The translations under genes and the position numbers were made by a program. Below are positions 1 to 9,699 of a stretch of 37,500 nt of DNA, piece by piece. Under the pieces are notes generated by a model. That model was not told where the DNA came from. It ran no database searches and saw only the letters and a list, made by a program, of their open reading frames with translations. This stretch comes from Prorocentrum cordatum (lineage: Eukaryota > Sar > Dinophyceae > Prorocentrales > Prorocentraceae). Location of the stretch: contig CAUYUJ010019597.1 of the NCBI GenBank assembly GCA_963575745.1, positions 90,970-128,469 on the forward strand, read 5' to 3'. Each line of letters starts with the position of its first letter. Positions within the stretch are counted from its first letter, which is position 1.

Positions 1-1100
1 ATACATACGTGTAGGTATGAATATTTTGCCAGGGTTCAGCTGCGAAACAACAAACTCGGCGGTGGTACAAGCACAACCACGTCGCCCATGAATGGTGCTA
101 GAGTGCGCTCCTTGCTGCTTCGACGCGGTAAGCAAGTGAATTCAATTGGAAAGCGCACGATCGCCCACCTGCCCGATAACTATACTGGGCTGGATCCTCT
201 GCGCCGTCATCAATATTCTCAGTGGTATGGTACGCCTCTTCATGTTTGAGCATGTAACACATTACGTTGTGATCTGCATCTTCGCCTCCCACATACCGCT
301 CAGCATCGCCAAAGACCGCTGCCACTACTCGCCATTATCGACAAAATCTGACTTCAGCGTTCTCACTGATTAGATTGGGTTTGAGCTTCGCCTCTACATG
401 TCTCTGAGCAGCACCAACGCCCGCCATCATTGCTCGCCTTTTCCGCACGCGGCGTTGATCCAAGCATCCGCATAAGACGCCGAGTATCCAACTTCGCGCC
501 CGACATCTTGCTTGACAGCCACATGCCCCCCAGTCAGCGCCAACTGTTCTCGCACGCGCAGGTCACATCGATGATGATGACTAGCCTGCAGTATCGGGCC
601 TGAGAAATAAAACTCCGATCGCAGGCCTGCAGCAGGCTGCGTAGCTGTACCGGACTAGGGCTGACACGTGAACTAACGCCCACGCAAGCATTTATGCTTC
701 CGTGCATACAAAGGTGAAAACCGCTAGCCTGATTACCTGCTCGCCCAACATCCTGCTTGGAGGTTTGCCATCCTGTTGACAAGATAACCGTTTTGCCAGC
801 TCGCCTGAATTTCGGACGCCGCTGCGTGCTGAATGCTGCTAGTCTTTGCTGCTGATGTGCTACCGCTGCATCTCCGCAACCTGCTTTTTTGCTTTCAGTC
901 GACTGTCTCCGCTGCATCTTCGAGTGCGCGCTGCTGCTGCTGGCCGTCGCTGTTTGATGCTGCGGAGAGCTTGTTTCTCGCCGCCCATGCTTGCTGGCGC
1001 AACGAGCGATTCCCGGGAGGATGCTGGGAAGCAGTTGCCACCCAGAATGCTGTGCTGGCACGGTGGCGGAATCGCTGGAGGCAGCTGGATACCACCCCCT
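1..1100. other. Low-repeat region, no recognised gene
   Basis: Balanced base composition and no simple repeats, unlike the rest of the window. Several short open frames lie on both strands (for example 98-325 minus and 534-1061 minus); none matches a family I recognise. The 98-325 minus frame is bounded by an in-frame stop at 335-337 on its upstream side and has no ATG near its start. Its residue composition is protein-like (Asp/Glu/Tyr/His-rich), so it could be an exon or a decayed gene fragment. The stretch 560-720 on the plus strand gives a weak, frameshifted resemblance to the end of a copia-type reverse transcriptase (see findings). Confidence 0.4.
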
Positions 1101-1133
1101 TACCTTAGCATGAAAAACACCGAGATCTTCATA

Positions 1134-1235
1134 GGAGGAAGGGGAGGAGGAGGAGGAGGAGGAGGATGAGGAGGAGGGAAAAGAGGAGGAGAAAGAGGAG
1201 GAGAAAGAGGAGGAGAAAGAGGAGGAGGAGGGAGG
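1134..1235 (+). repeat. GGA-rich microsatellite
   Basis: Imperfect (GGA)n with interspersed AAA and GAAA interruptions on the plus strand. It accounts for the poly-Arg/Gly and poly-Pro open frames seen here. Confidence 0.95.
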
Positions 1236-1369
1236 GCCACGCAGGGTGGAGCACGGAGCGGGGAGGAACAGAGAAGCGGAGAGCCCAAACGTTCGACGTT
1301 ACTCCCGATCAGCGCTGCGCCACACTCTGCGCGCCCCAGCGCGGTCAGAGATCGGGTCGGGGTGAGAAG

Positions 1370-1503
1370 ATCCAGACCTCCAGGGATCCACGCCGCGGAC
1401 AGGAACGCGACGTCGGAGGTCTGGGATCATCCTGGCATCTGGCGCGTCGACTGTACCGACGGGTGGCATCCGACGAGTGGCGATCATCCTGGCATCTGGC
1501 GCG
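1370..1503 (-). repeat. J-family fragment with 23-bp direct repeat
   Basis: About 1370-1440 resembles the distal half of the J repeat in the orientation of the copy at 29478-29643: a pattern of CCAGACCTC, then GCGACGTCGG and GGTCTGGGATC, ending in TCCTGGCATCT. The segment GATCATCCTGGCATCTGGCG recurs 57 bp downstream (about 1425 and 1482), and a partial third copy begins near 1506. Short local duplication of a repeat edge is the simplest reading. Confidence 0.55.
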
Positions 1504-1510
1504 TGGGATC

Positions 1511-1976
1511 ATCCGGACCTCTCGACCCTCGACCCCCCTTTCTCCAGAGTGAATTTGCGACGCTTTGAGAGGCACGTTTTCACAAACTCGAGGTCCCAAA
1601 CCGGATGTCTGACGCCTCCGCCGCCCCACGCCAGCGACCACCCTCCGAGGTTCAACGGGTGGTCCTGGCTCCAGATGCCCCTCAGCTTCCCGCGCCGTGT
1701 TGGAGGCCCTCTGAGGACCTCTGGGCCTCGTCTGGGGCCATCCCTGCCTCGCGGGGGTCACCTTGAGCCAGGGCGACCTCCCTGGACATCCGCTACCTTG
1801 ATATCTTCAACGCAAGACCCCCAGAGTCTCGAACCTTTCCAAGGACCGGTGTTGATTCCTACTGGCGAGGGCCCCAAGAAGCCGAAAACAACGCAAAACC
1901 TGCGTCGTGCTTTTTGTTGACACGTTGGATGTCAGGCTATTGCAGCACCCAGCTCGCGGGTCAGACAAGAGGATGG
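1511..1976. other. No feature recognised
   Basis: GC-rich, non-tandem sequence. Overlapping short open frames on both strands (for example 1477-1920 plus) show no domain I recognise and no consistent coding signature. Confidence 0.5.
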
Positions 1977-2104
1977 AGGCCTCCCAGATGGGGTCCGAGT
2001 GAATGGGGTCGGAGGATCGCGCGGCAATCCTGCCGCATCGCCGATGCATCGGCGATGCGGCGCGATCCTCCGACCCCATCTACTGGGACCCCATCTAGGA
2101 GGCC
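1977..2104. mobile_element. B1, palindromic B-family element
   Basis: An almost complete palindrome. The left arm reads GGCCTCCCAGATGGGGTC then GGTCGGAGGATCGCG; the right arm mirrors it with GCGATCCTCCGACCCCATC and GACCCCATCTAGGAGGCC. The centre is GCATCGCCGATGC / GCATCGGCGATGC. It is the shortest of five related copies (others at 10784, 15258, 17732 and 26595). The structure is that of a foldback or MITE-like non-autonomous element. I see no coding capacity and could not fix a target duplication. Confidence 0.85.
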
Positions 2105-2298
2105 TACAGTGGGGGCCCATGCTAAGAAACAGCCTGCTTGCCTCAAGGGTGCCCAGGGTTTCTTGGGTTTCGGTGGTTTTGTGATGGAGAGCGACATGTG
2201 TACATACACAAAAATCCATCGACGTCCTGGTGTCTCAGGGTTGGGTCTGTCTCTTGTGGAAGGTCTCTTGTAAACGGGCCTCCACTGTAGAGAGCAGG

Positions 2299-2628
2299 CA
2301 TGGGAGGAGGAGGAGGAGGAGGAGAGCAAAGGAGGAGGAGGAGGAGGAGGAGGAGGAGGAGGAGGAGGAGGAGGAGGGAGAGGAGGGGGGGGAGGAGGAG
2401 AAGCAGGAGCAGGAGGAGGAGGAGGAGGGGGAGGAGGGGAGGAGGAGGAGGAGGAGGAGGAGGAGGAGGAGGAGGAGGAGGGAGGAGGAGGAGGAGGAGG
2501 AGGAGGAGGAGGAGGAGGAAAGAGAGAAAGACGAGGAGGAGGAGGAGGCGGAGGAGGAGGAGGAGGAGGAGGGGGAGGAAGAGGAGGAGGAGGAGGAGGA
2601 CGACGAGGAGGAGGCGAGGAGGCGGTCA
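2299..2628 (+). repeat. Long GGA microsatellite
   Basis: About 330 bp of (GGA)n on the plus strand with G, GAA, GCA and GAC interruptions. The 294-aa and 145-aa plus-strand frames and the 235-aa minus-strand frame across it are poly-Glu, poly-Arg and poly-Pro/Ser translations of this array. Confidence 0.97.
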
Positions 2629-2785
2629 GCGAATCAGCCGTCGCACAACTGGTCTGCCCGCGCTTCACGGCTTAGCGGCGCGCGCGCATCCAGAGAAACG
2701 CCCCGGCGGCGGAGCCGAAGCCAGTTCCACACAGTAGACATCATACACCCCCTTATTCCCCAAGCGCGCCACGAAAAGACCCTCG

Positions 2786-2952
2786 CCTCCTCCTCCTCCT
2801 CCTCCTCCCCCTCCTCCAGCTCCTCCTCCTCCTCGTCCTCCTCATCTTTCCTTCTCCTCCTCCTTTTCCTCCTTCTCCTCCTCCTCCTCCTCCTCCTCGT
2901 CCTCCTCCTCCCCTTCCTCTTCCCCTTCCTCCTTCTCTTCCTCCTCCCTCCT
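2786..2952 (+). repeat. TCC microsatellite opposed to the 2.3-kb GGA array
   Basis: (TCC)n with TTC and GTC interruptions. It lies about 160 bp after the GGA array in the complementary orientation, so the two tracts form arms of a potential long hairpin. The intervening 2629-2785 is non-repetitive. Confidence 0.95.
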
Positions 2953-3094
2953 GCTCAAACTCTCTTGTCACATCGCCCCACCAGTGGCTTGTCAAAGCTA
3001 GGCCCCGAGGGCCGCGGTGAGGGGAGGCCGAGACCGTTTGGACCCGCCTTCTATATACCCCGATGCCCTCCGGCGAACTCTGCATGTACCCTCA

Positions 3095-3157
3095 GGGAGG
3101 GCGGCGGTGTATAAAACCGCTGCCTCCCAGTGGTGATTTATACGCCGCCACCCTCCC
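3095..3157. repeat. Inverted repeat with TATAAA at arm tips
   Basis: The left arm (3095-3115) reads GGGAGGGCGGCGGTGTATAA. The right arm (3137-3157) is its complement with about two differences, and the loop is about 22 bp. A TATATA lies just upstream at 3050-3057. This could be a small foldback element or a hairpin. The TATA-like strings alone do not establish a promoter. Confidence 0.6.
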
Positions 3158-4497
3158 CTGGGGCCAAGGAACAACACATTGGAAGGTGTCTGTATATATT
3201 GTAGTGACGGATGAACATGTAAGCGCGAGAATGTTGGCTTCGCGGCCGCTGCAGGAGCGCATGTATCGGCATAACACACGCCCATAGATCGAAACCGCAG
3301 ACGCTCCCGCTCTCAGCGTTGAAGGTTTTCAATGTGGGGGTGCTTCACGCATGGGGGTGGGCTTCTCCGTTGGGTGGGTATTTTTGTTTTCCCTATTTGG
3401 ATCACCGTCGGGGATGCTACTGGGATGAGGGGCCAATAGACCCTGGCGGCCGAATATCCTGGACAACGTAATTGAACGAATGCTAGAACAGTATACGGGA
3501 AACCATACTGGAGACTATACAGGGGGACCATGCGGAAGACCATGGGGAGACCATACCCATCTTCCGCACCATGGGAAGACCATGGGGAGACCGTGGGGAG
3601 ACCAGACTGGAACCCACACTCCACAGTTTCCGTGTCCGAAGGAGCTCACACGTGCCCTGAAGCAGAAGATGGGCCCTTTTCAAACGAGAAGATGGTGATA
3701 AGCTGTGAGATACCTGTGCGAAACAGGCGTTTTGGTGGCAAAGGTCCAACAGTGGTCAGGGTGTTAGATGACTCGGCTAAGCGGGTGGATCCCACTGACC
3801 AGGCCTTTCCCCAAACAATGCTCAGGGCCGTGTAATCCACTCATGAGGCTAAGCTAAGCTAGATCTTTCACACCTTGGCATCCACGTGTAAACCTCCTGG
3901 GTCATAGGCGTCGTCTGGTTTTCGGGTCATAGCTCGGGTCCCCTACCGCCGTTTTTGAGGCGAGAAAGGCACCACCAGAACGCACTCGTCGAAGCCAAGC
4001 TGCGGGTGATCCAAGTACACCCCGCGGACAGAACCCCACCCACCTACCCTGGAATCCGACGTCGCGACAACGACCAGCAGCATCTCGAAAAAACGCGACT
4101 CGAGCCCCATGCCCAATCTCTCTGCGGCACTTTTTGAGCCAAATCGGTCTGTGATGCTCCCTGGGCTCGAGACTGGGCGAGAACGCCCGTTGCGAAAAAA
4201 AATGGCAGCGCCCGCATGTGGCGACGGCGAGCGTGGGACCGCTTGGGGAGCGACTGGTGCGTCAGGGAGCGCCTGGGGAACGCCATAGAGACCAGGGAAC
4301 GCGCTCAGAACATCACCCCATGTCCACCGAAAGATCTATGGCAAGGGATCGAGAACGTTGCATGGACACCGATAATGTTGTCGGGCCCCAGCGGTGCTTG
4401 CTCGGCCGTCGTCGCACTTGCGGGGGCGCCCTTGCGCGGTCAGCGTTATGATTCGAGGACTCTTGCGGCGGCCAACCGTGTTTCCAGAGTGTCCCGC
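3158..4497. other. Mostly featureless, one short tandem repeat
   Basis: About 3495-3615 holds degenerate tandem copies of an 11-12 bp motif (AGACCATGGGG and variants such as AGACCATAC and AGACCGTGGGG). The rest is mixed-composition DNA. Overlapping short open frames on both strands show no recognisable domain and I do not call a gene. Confidence 0.5.
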
Positions 4498-4499
4498 TG

Positions 4500-4529
4500 C
4501 AGGGAGGGAGGGAGGGAGGGAGGGAGGGA
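4500..4529 (+). repeat. GGGA microsatellite
   Basis: Seven or so uninterrupted (GGGA) units. They immediately precede the left end of element D1. Confidence 0.95.
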
Positions 4530-4540
4530 TGACAGGAAGA

Positions 4541-4753
4541 TGCTCCAAATCCCTGATTGATTGTCCCCCGGGTCTGGTTTTTTGAAGCGCGTTTTTCTAA
4601 CTGGGGGGTCCGGTTTATTAGGTCGCTTTCTTTGGATTTGGGAGTCCGGTATACGAAGGCGCCCCGTCGAGGAGGGGCGTTCGGAATATCAGGTCGCATT
4701 TGGAGGGGGTCCGGTTCTCTAGGGTGGGTCGATACATAAGGGATTTGGAGTGC
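4541..4753 (-). mobile_element. D1, D-family MITE-like element
   Basis: Bounded by inverted ends GCTCCAAATCCCTGATTGAT on the left and ATAAGGGATTTGGAGTGC on the right. The interior shares motifs with the copy at 33474-33695, read on the other strand: a GGGTCCGGTTT-type block, GGCGCCCCGTCGA, and ATATCAGGTCGCATTTGGAG. Length is about 213 bp against 222 bp for the 33.5-kb copy. The target duplication is unclear here. Confidence 0.8.
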
Positions 4754-4759
4754 TCTCTG

Positions 4760-4950
4760 ATCCCCCCCCGCGGCGAATCCCACCACCCCCCCGCGCCCGC
4801 GGCGGAAACGCGCACGCGGCCGCCCCCGGGGCCGCGCCGGTCCCGAGGCGCGCCCGCCGCGGCCGCCTGCACCGCCGCGGCGCGGCGGTCGTCGCGGCAG
4901 CTCCCCGCCCCCCCCCGCGCCGGCGTCGGCGTCGGCGCCAGGCGTCAACG
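4760..4950. other. Very GC-rich spacer
   Basis: C-runs and CGCGGCCGC-like sequence between D1 and the GAC array. No coding signal recognised. Confidence 0.5.
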
Positions 4951-4954
4951 TCGA

Positions 4955-5255
4955 CGCCGACGATGAGGACGACAATGACGACGACGACGACGGGGACAAG
5001 GACGAGGAAGAGGACGAAGAGGACGAGGACGAGAACGAGGACGACAACTAGGACGAGGACGAGGATAACAACGAGTGCGAGGACGAGGGTGAGGACGAGG
5101 ACGAGGTCGAGGGAGAGGGCGAGAGTAAGGGCGAGGGCGAGGACGATGGCGGGGGCGAGGACGACAAGGGTGATTTCGAGGGCGAGGGCGAGGACGAAGG
5201 CGAGGACAAGGGCGAGGACGACGAGGACACGATGGGCGAAAACGAAACAACTGCA
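4955..5255 (+). repeat. GAC/GAG mixed triplet array
   Basis: Imperfect (GACGAG)n-type array that drifts to GGCGAG. It yields the poly-(Arg-Thr) and poly-(Leu-Val) open frames on the two strands. A hydrophobic Val/Leu frame on the minus strand should not be read as a membrane protein. Confidence 0.95.
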
Positions 5256-5754
5256 ATCGCTGGGCTGGGGTAAGCGTCTCTGGCGCCCCCCAATCCTCGA
5301 GCGGTGAGAACCTGCGCGCGGCACTCGTCATCGGAGGCCAGCCTCAGGTCCTCATGCACCACTCGGGGGTGGGGGGTCCCGAGAAAAACTGTCAAGGGAG
5401 TAGTGTTTAAGGGTTGAGGATGCCAGGCGCTGTGAAGTTCAGCGCTAGTCTGGGAAAGAACTTGCAGAGTGGAGGGTTCCAAGACTGGACCCCCTTTTGG
5501 ATCACGAGGAACCTCCCCCCCTCCCCCTGCCGTCGCGTGCAAGGAGCGTCTGGGAAGGCTGTCAAGAGGGGTGGGGATGCCAAGCGCGGTGGAGGTCACG
5601 ATACAGTTCGGGCGGGAAGATGGTGGACGGGATATCCCCAAGACAAAGGGCCTGGGAGTGGATATCGGCCTTGGGAGAGGACCAAGGGCGGCTCCCTCAG
5701 CCCAGCGACTGTAATCCAAGAAGGAAGGGGAGGACTGCTGACGAGATGGACGAA
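5256..5754 (-). other. Non-repetitive island between two GAC arrays, open on the minus strand
   Basis: A 296-aa minus-strand frame (5938-5048) runs through here. Its ends are Ser-rich translations of the flanking arrays, while about 150 central residues come from this non-simple sequence. The block GGGGATGCCAAGCGCGGTGG (near 5571) partly repeats one at about 5417 (GAGGATGCCAGGCGCTGTG), each after a CTGTCAAG motif, so the island contains a diverged internal duplication about 155 bp apart. I recognise no domain. A real exon is possible but not supported by anything beyond openness. Confidence 0.3.
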
Positions 5755-6012
5755 CGACGAACGAGGACGACGGCAACGACGATGACGACGATGAGGACGA
5801 GGACGGAGGCGACGACGACGACGATGACGATGACGCTGACGGCGACGACGACGACGACGACGATGATGGCGGAGGCAATAACGACGGCAACGACAACGAC
5901 GTCCGCAGAAACCCGGAGGCAAATAAAAAATCAAACATAGAAAATCCTCGATCCTCGACAACAAAGAACGACAGACGACGACGACGACGACGACGACGAC
6001 GACCACGGCCAC
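5755..6012 (+). repeat. GAC/GAT triplet arrays
   Basis: (GAC)n with GAT, GGC and GCG variants, interrupted at about 5905-5970 by non-repeat sequence and resuming as a purer (GAC)n at 5972-6003. Confidence 0.95.
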
Positions 6013-6189
6013 GATGACGGCGACAACCCGTGACTCACCTGCTTCACTGATAGGGGGAGGGTCGAGCAAAGAATCCAATCGACCCCCTAGAGGGTGCGGA
6101 GCAAGCAAAACTGCTAAGCAAAGACCAGATCCTGCAAAACTGCTGAGCAAAGACCAAATCCTGACGGTTCCATCACCTCTGGGGAGTCT

Positions 6190-6415
6190 GCGTGGTCGTT
6201 TGCTTGGCCCCTGTCCATCAGCATCGAATCGGGCCATCGGACCGAATCCGACCGTGCGTTGGCATGGAGCCGAAATCAGATCGAACCGGCCGCGCAATGG
6301 TGCTCAGCAGCGCCAGTTGAGCATCGGGACGCATCGGAGCGCCCGCACACCGAAACCGCATCGGGCCGATGCCGGCTGGAAACGATGTCGGATCGGATCG
6401 AGGCCGAAATGCACC
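6190..6415 (+). repeat. Degenerate ATCGG-rich repeat
   Basis: Frequent GAATCGG, ATCGGGCC and ATCGGACC words at irregular spacing. Similar word-rich stretches occur at 18600-18660, 27640-27825 and, more weakly, 9900-9980. The first two share an ATGAGCCCTGCA word at their ends. It is a diverged repeat without clear boundaries. Confidence 0.45.
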
Positions 6416-6568
6416 CTGGGCAGGTGGGTCCTCCTACAGGCGGATTGTGAATGGAAAATTGAACATACACCAAAAATGTGCAAACATGATTTTGAAACAT
6501 AATAATCGAAACATCGTCGATTGTTTGGCTATGTTTGCTTCCTCCTGTAGAAGGACAGGCCCGACTTA
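6416..6568 (+). mobile_element. A1, A-family MITE
   Basis: Left end degenerate (GGGCAGGTGGGTCCTCCTAC instead of the family GTCGGGCRTGTCCCCCTAC). Right end well kept, with CCTCCTGTAG, AAGGACAGGCCCGAC and a final TTA. The interior shows the family's lower GC content. It is one of the more diverged copies on its left side. Confidence 0.8.
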
Positions 6569-6596
6569 CTAATTAGCGAGGGGCTGGCTCGGGGGG

Positions 6597-6660
6597 GGGC
6601 TCATCGAGCTCGCATCGGTGATAGATCGCCGAGAGATCGGCGACGGGCCCCCGACGGCGT
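6597..6660 (+). repeat. C-family fragment
   Basis: ATAGATCGCCGAGAGATCGG followed by CGACGGGCCCCCGACGG matches the central part of the C copies at 29925 and 30546. The remainder of the element is absent or unrecognisable. Confidence 0.5.
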
Positions 6661-6839
6661 CATCTTCTAGGGCCCCCCCCCTCTCGCCACGCGGCGCCGC
6701 ATGCACCGCCCCCGCTCTCGAGGCCGCAAGCCCGTGCAGAACACAACAAGCTCGCGCTCTCGAGGCCACCAATCCAGGGTGAAAAGGCGACGGAGTCGCG
6801 CTCCCAAGGCCCCAATCCCTGGCTAAGTGCGACAGGTGC

Positions 6840-7080
6840 GCGCTCCCGGGGCCACGATACCTCGAAGACGGCCCAAGATGGCTCGAAAACGGTCCACCTT
6901 GGCCTCAAGTCGGCCTAAGATGGTTCAAGACGGTACAGGAAGCCTTGAAGACCGCCGAAGAAGGCTCCAAGAGGAGCCTCTCTGAAGGGCCCGAAGGAGC
7001 CCACCCAAATCATAGATGCTGACGGGCCCGAGACGGCCCCAAGCGAGCCCCAAGCTGGCCAAAAAGGGAACCTGGAGGGA
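6840..7080 (+). repeat. Degenerate CAAGANGGC short-period repeat
   Basis: Words of the type CCTCAAG, GGCCCAAGATGG, TCAAGACGG and GGCTCCAAGAGG recur every 10-16 bp. The same style covers 26990-27310. Period and phase are irregular, so this is a diverged short-period repeat rather than an array with fixed units. Confidence 0.45.
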
Positions 7081-7290
7081 GAGTGCATTGCAAGATCGTC
7101 GATGCGCCTCGGCTTGCTCCACTGGTCCTCCTGTTCATCTTCATCCTTTGCCTTCACCACCAACATCAGAATCACGGTTCTCCCGAGCCTGAAGAATCGA
7201 AACGTCACACCCGATGGCCTCCCGTGCCCCCTCGAGCAGTCGCCGCCCAGAGTGCGTGGCTGGCACGGCGGCGAGACTTGCTGCAAGCAT

Positions 7291-7453
7291 TAGGTCGGGC
7301 ATGTCCCCCTACAGGCGGATTTTGGACGACAAATTCAAGATTACCTAAAACATGTTGAAACATTGATTGAAACGAAATAATCGAAAAATCGTCCCCATAC
7401 TATTGTTTGACTTTTTTTGCTTATTCCTCCTGTAGAGGGACAGGCCCGACTTA
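7291..7453 (+). mobile_element. A2, A-family MITE with TA ends
   Basis: The best-defined type copy. It begins TA + GGTCGGGCATGTCCCCC and ends GAGGGACAGGCCCGACT + TA, giving TIRs of about 28 bp with few mismatches. Flanking TA dinucleotides fit a TA target duplication, as is usual for Tc1/mariner-type elements. Length is 163 bp. The interior is AT-richer than the surroundings, with no open frame of note. Confidence 0.92.
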
Positions 7454-8060
7454 ACGCACGCATCTGGGCAGATCGGCGATCGGCCCCCGAGTGCGCATCC
7501 GCGTGGTTCTTGGGCAGGGCGGATGCGTGCCCCGAGGCGCCCGAGGCCGATGGACAGACGCGTGCTCCGCCGCGCGGCCACCAAGGTGCTCGCGCGAATG
7601 TAGAATCGGTTGGTTTTGAAGGGTGCTTGTCCACAGGAGGCTCAGCGCACAGCGCCTCGTAAACCAGGGTAGGGGCGTTCTCTACGCCCTTGATGGTTAC
7701 TCGCAGGAATGACCCTACAGCCTCCCGCGAAGCTTGAAGCACGTTTGGCCGAGCACCCTTGCCCCCAGTTTCAATGTTCCATTGCGCGTGCGGCTCGGTC
7801 TGAGGGCGCTGGCGAAACAATTGAAGTCGTCCGTTTCTGCATCCACATCGGAGATTGGGGGCCCGGAGGCGCCGACGATGCGCGGCTTTCGGGGTGCGAG
7901 GGGAAGCCCATGGAAAGCGCACGAGCAGCTGCTGTAGGCATCGCTTCCAAAGATCGGGGAACCCCAGCGGGCCCGCGCCAGAGGCCACCCTGGCGAAGGA
8001 TCACCCTTACAAGTGGTCCATGGAAGCACCCCGCCCTGCCCCTTGCTCAGTGTGCCGAGC
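7454..8060. other. No gene recognised between A2 and L1
   Basis: GC-rich non-tandem DNA. The start (7455-7500) carries a C-like word (CAGATCGGCGATCGGCCCCCG). Open frames of 120-215 aa overlap on both strands, with no domain I recognise. Confidence 0.45.
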
Positions 8061-8065
8061 GTGAA

Positions 8066-8300
8066 TTGAGCAGGGAACGACCGTCCAGGCATTCCTGTAG
8101 TCCTGCGACGGAATGCTCTTAGAACCCAAAAATGTGCTTATAACAAAAACGAAACAAAGTTCTTAGAGCATAAACCCGATGTGCTAAAACAAGACAGACT
8201 CCGCCAGAAATGTTCCAAGAACATTTCGTGCAAACCACAAGGGGTTCTTAGATTTTTTGGTGGGGCTATAGGCGAGCCAGGACGCTTCGCCACTGCTTGA
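8066..8300 (+). mobile_element. L1, L-family element with 5-bp target duplication
   Basis: 235 bp that begins TTGAGCAGGGAACGACCGTC and ends CGCTTCGCCACTGCTTGA. It is flanked on both sides by GTGAA (8061-8065 and 8301-8305). The ends are imperfect inverted repeats (TTGAGCAG against TCAAGCAG). The interior is AT-richer and contains CTTAGA and AACATTTCGTGCAAACCACA motifs shared with the copies at 21478 and 22923. Non-autonomous; superfamily not assigned. Confidence 0.88.
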
Positions 8301-8421
8301 GTGAAGCACTGCCACGCCCAGCTCGCGGCGATGGCAGAAGGGGCGGACGTATAACCTTGGGGTGGGCACCACACGCATTCTCGCCAGGGAGCCTCGTCCA
8401 AGAAGTGGGCGACCCCAGGTC

Positions 8422-8581
8422 TAAATCGGGCGTGCCCCACTACAGGGGAATCTTGGACGAGACATGACAAATGGTCAAACATTATTCCCACAAGGCTAAG
8501 GAATGATCAACAGTTCGTCCCAAGACTGTTTTTATATTACTAGCTTTGAATATCCCTCCTGTAGAGGGACAGGCCCGACGT
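8422..8581 (+). mobile_element. A3, A-family MITE
   Basis: Begins TAAATCGGGCGTGCCCCACT and ends GAGGGACAGGCCCGACGT. The left TA is present, while the right end has GT/CA in place of TA. It lies 121 bp after L1. Confidence 0.88.
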
Positions 8582-8626
8582 CATCCCGGCCCCTGGATAC
8601 ACGCGGCTCGCTTCGGATAGGTGCTC

Positions 8627-8713
8627 GTCTTCCCCCCCCCCACTTCCCATATTTCCCCAGATTATCCTGGAAGTCGACGGCTCATTGTGCCTCTGTGCTG
8701 CTTTCCCTCCTGA
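8627..8713 (+). mobile_element. M-family fragment (right half)
   Basis: TCTTCCCCCCCCCCACTTCC followed by CATATTTCCCCAGAT, then a TCGACGGCTCATTGTG-like block and terminal TTTCCCTCCTGAG. This matches the right half of the M copies; the left half is missing. It abuts repeat P1. Confidence 0.75.
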
Positions 8714-8718
8714 GCCGC

Positions 8719-8898
8719 TCCTCCCCTCGACAGTCCACAGCAAGACCGACGAGGCCCCCCCCCCATGGATGCAGCGTGGCTCCTGCAGCCGCCGAGGGCC
8801 CCCTTGGCGGCGCGCACCAGGGGGTCATCGGGGGGGTAGCGTGGAAGCAGGCTGCCTCTCGGAAGGCGGCGGCCCTGCGTTGATGGGCGAGGCCCGCG
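8719..8898 (+). repeat. P1, two-copy direct repeat
   Basis: About 180 bp similar to 10563-10734, with ordered matches: CCACAGCAAGACCGACGAGG, CATGGATGCAGCGTGGCTCC, GGCGGCGCGCAC, and CGGAAGGCGGCGGCCCTGCG. I estimate roughly 80% identity by eye. The minus-strand frames over both copies give related peptides, but indels shift frame, so a shared protein is not supported. Confidence 0.85.
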
Positions 8899-9023
8899 TT
8901 TTTGTTGCTCCCCTGGAAACACCGCATCCGGGCATGCTGGCAGCCCTTCCGCCCGCTTCTTCCGCCCGCGGGGCCGCCCTCTCGCCGTGCTTCCGCCCCC
9001 GCCTCCCGCCGACGAAGACATGC

Positions 9024-9202
9024 TGGAAGGGGCACAGGGACGCGCAAAGAAGTGCACACAGAGGACAGGACTCCCCACATGTTCCCCTGTTTTCTGGGCT
9101 TTTGTCCTCCCCCCCCACTTCCCACAGGCTCCCATCTGTTCTGGGGAATCGACGTTTCCTTGTGTGTTTGTGTGCCTGTGTGTGTGATTTTGTCCCTCCT
9201 GA
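9024..9202 (+). mobile_element. M1, M-family element
   Basis: Runs from GGAAGGGGCACAGGGACGC to GTCCCTCCTGA. It contains CCCCACATGTTCCCCTG, TTTTCTGGGCTTTTGTCCTC, a C-run, an ATCGACGTTTCCTTGTGTG block and a TG-rich end. It is a diverged member of the family whose clearest copies are at 16294 and 16974. Confidence 0.78.
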
Positions 9203-9341
9203 GAGATTCCGGCCCCCTCGATGCCAAAACAGGAAGGCAGGGCCCCGTCTGGCTCGCCCCGTGCTGCTGTGCTCCCCTGGGGCCCTGGGCCGGCCGACCC
9301 TGTTGCGGCCGCCGGAGATGGAGAAGAAGAGGGCTACACTC

Positions 9342-9694
9342 AGGTCGGGCATGTCCTCCTACAGGCGGATTCTGGCGGCCTGGAAGTGGGCACCAACACC
9401 AACACAAGGGGTTGCCCGCACAGGGGGAAGATGCTCCTAGATGTCGGTGTTGGTGGTAATCTTTCGGCCACATTGGAGGCCAGAGTATTACCACCATCGC
9501 CGAGATCGGGATCTTCCTCCCTCGGTGGAGGCGCTCCGCCGATGTTGGTGTTGGTGTCAACTTCTAGGCCTGCGATTTTGGAGGAAAAATAAGAAAAAAG
9601 TACTTGAAAACTGTGACAAAGAATCGAAACATCGTCACCTGACTATCTTTTTACCAGTCTTGCATGCTCCTCCTGTAGAGGGGCACGGTACGCA
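9342..9694 (+). mobile_element. A4, A-family MITE enlarged by a nested double palindrome
   Basis: The left end is AGGTCGGGCATGTCCTCCTA; the right end is CTCCTCCTGTAGAGGGGCAC, decayed after that. The element is about 350 bp instead of 160 bp. The extra sequence is a palindrome: outer arms CACCAACACCAACAC (9391-9405) and GTTGGTGTTGGTGTC (9544-9558), inner arms TGGTGGTAAT (9451-9460) and ATTACCACCA (9487-9496). A second element inserted into A4 is the simplest reading. Confidence 0.78.
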
Positions 9695-9699
9695 CACAT

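Noticed and set aside
2230-3114. 294-aa plus frame, Glu/Arg-rich then Ser/Leu-rich
   Set aside because: It reads through opposed GGA and TCC arrays. The roughly 50 non-repeat residues between them match nothing I know.
4719-5324. 201-aa minus frame rich in Val and Leu, resembling membrane segments
   Set aside because: Hydrophobicity comes from the complement of the GAC/GAG array.
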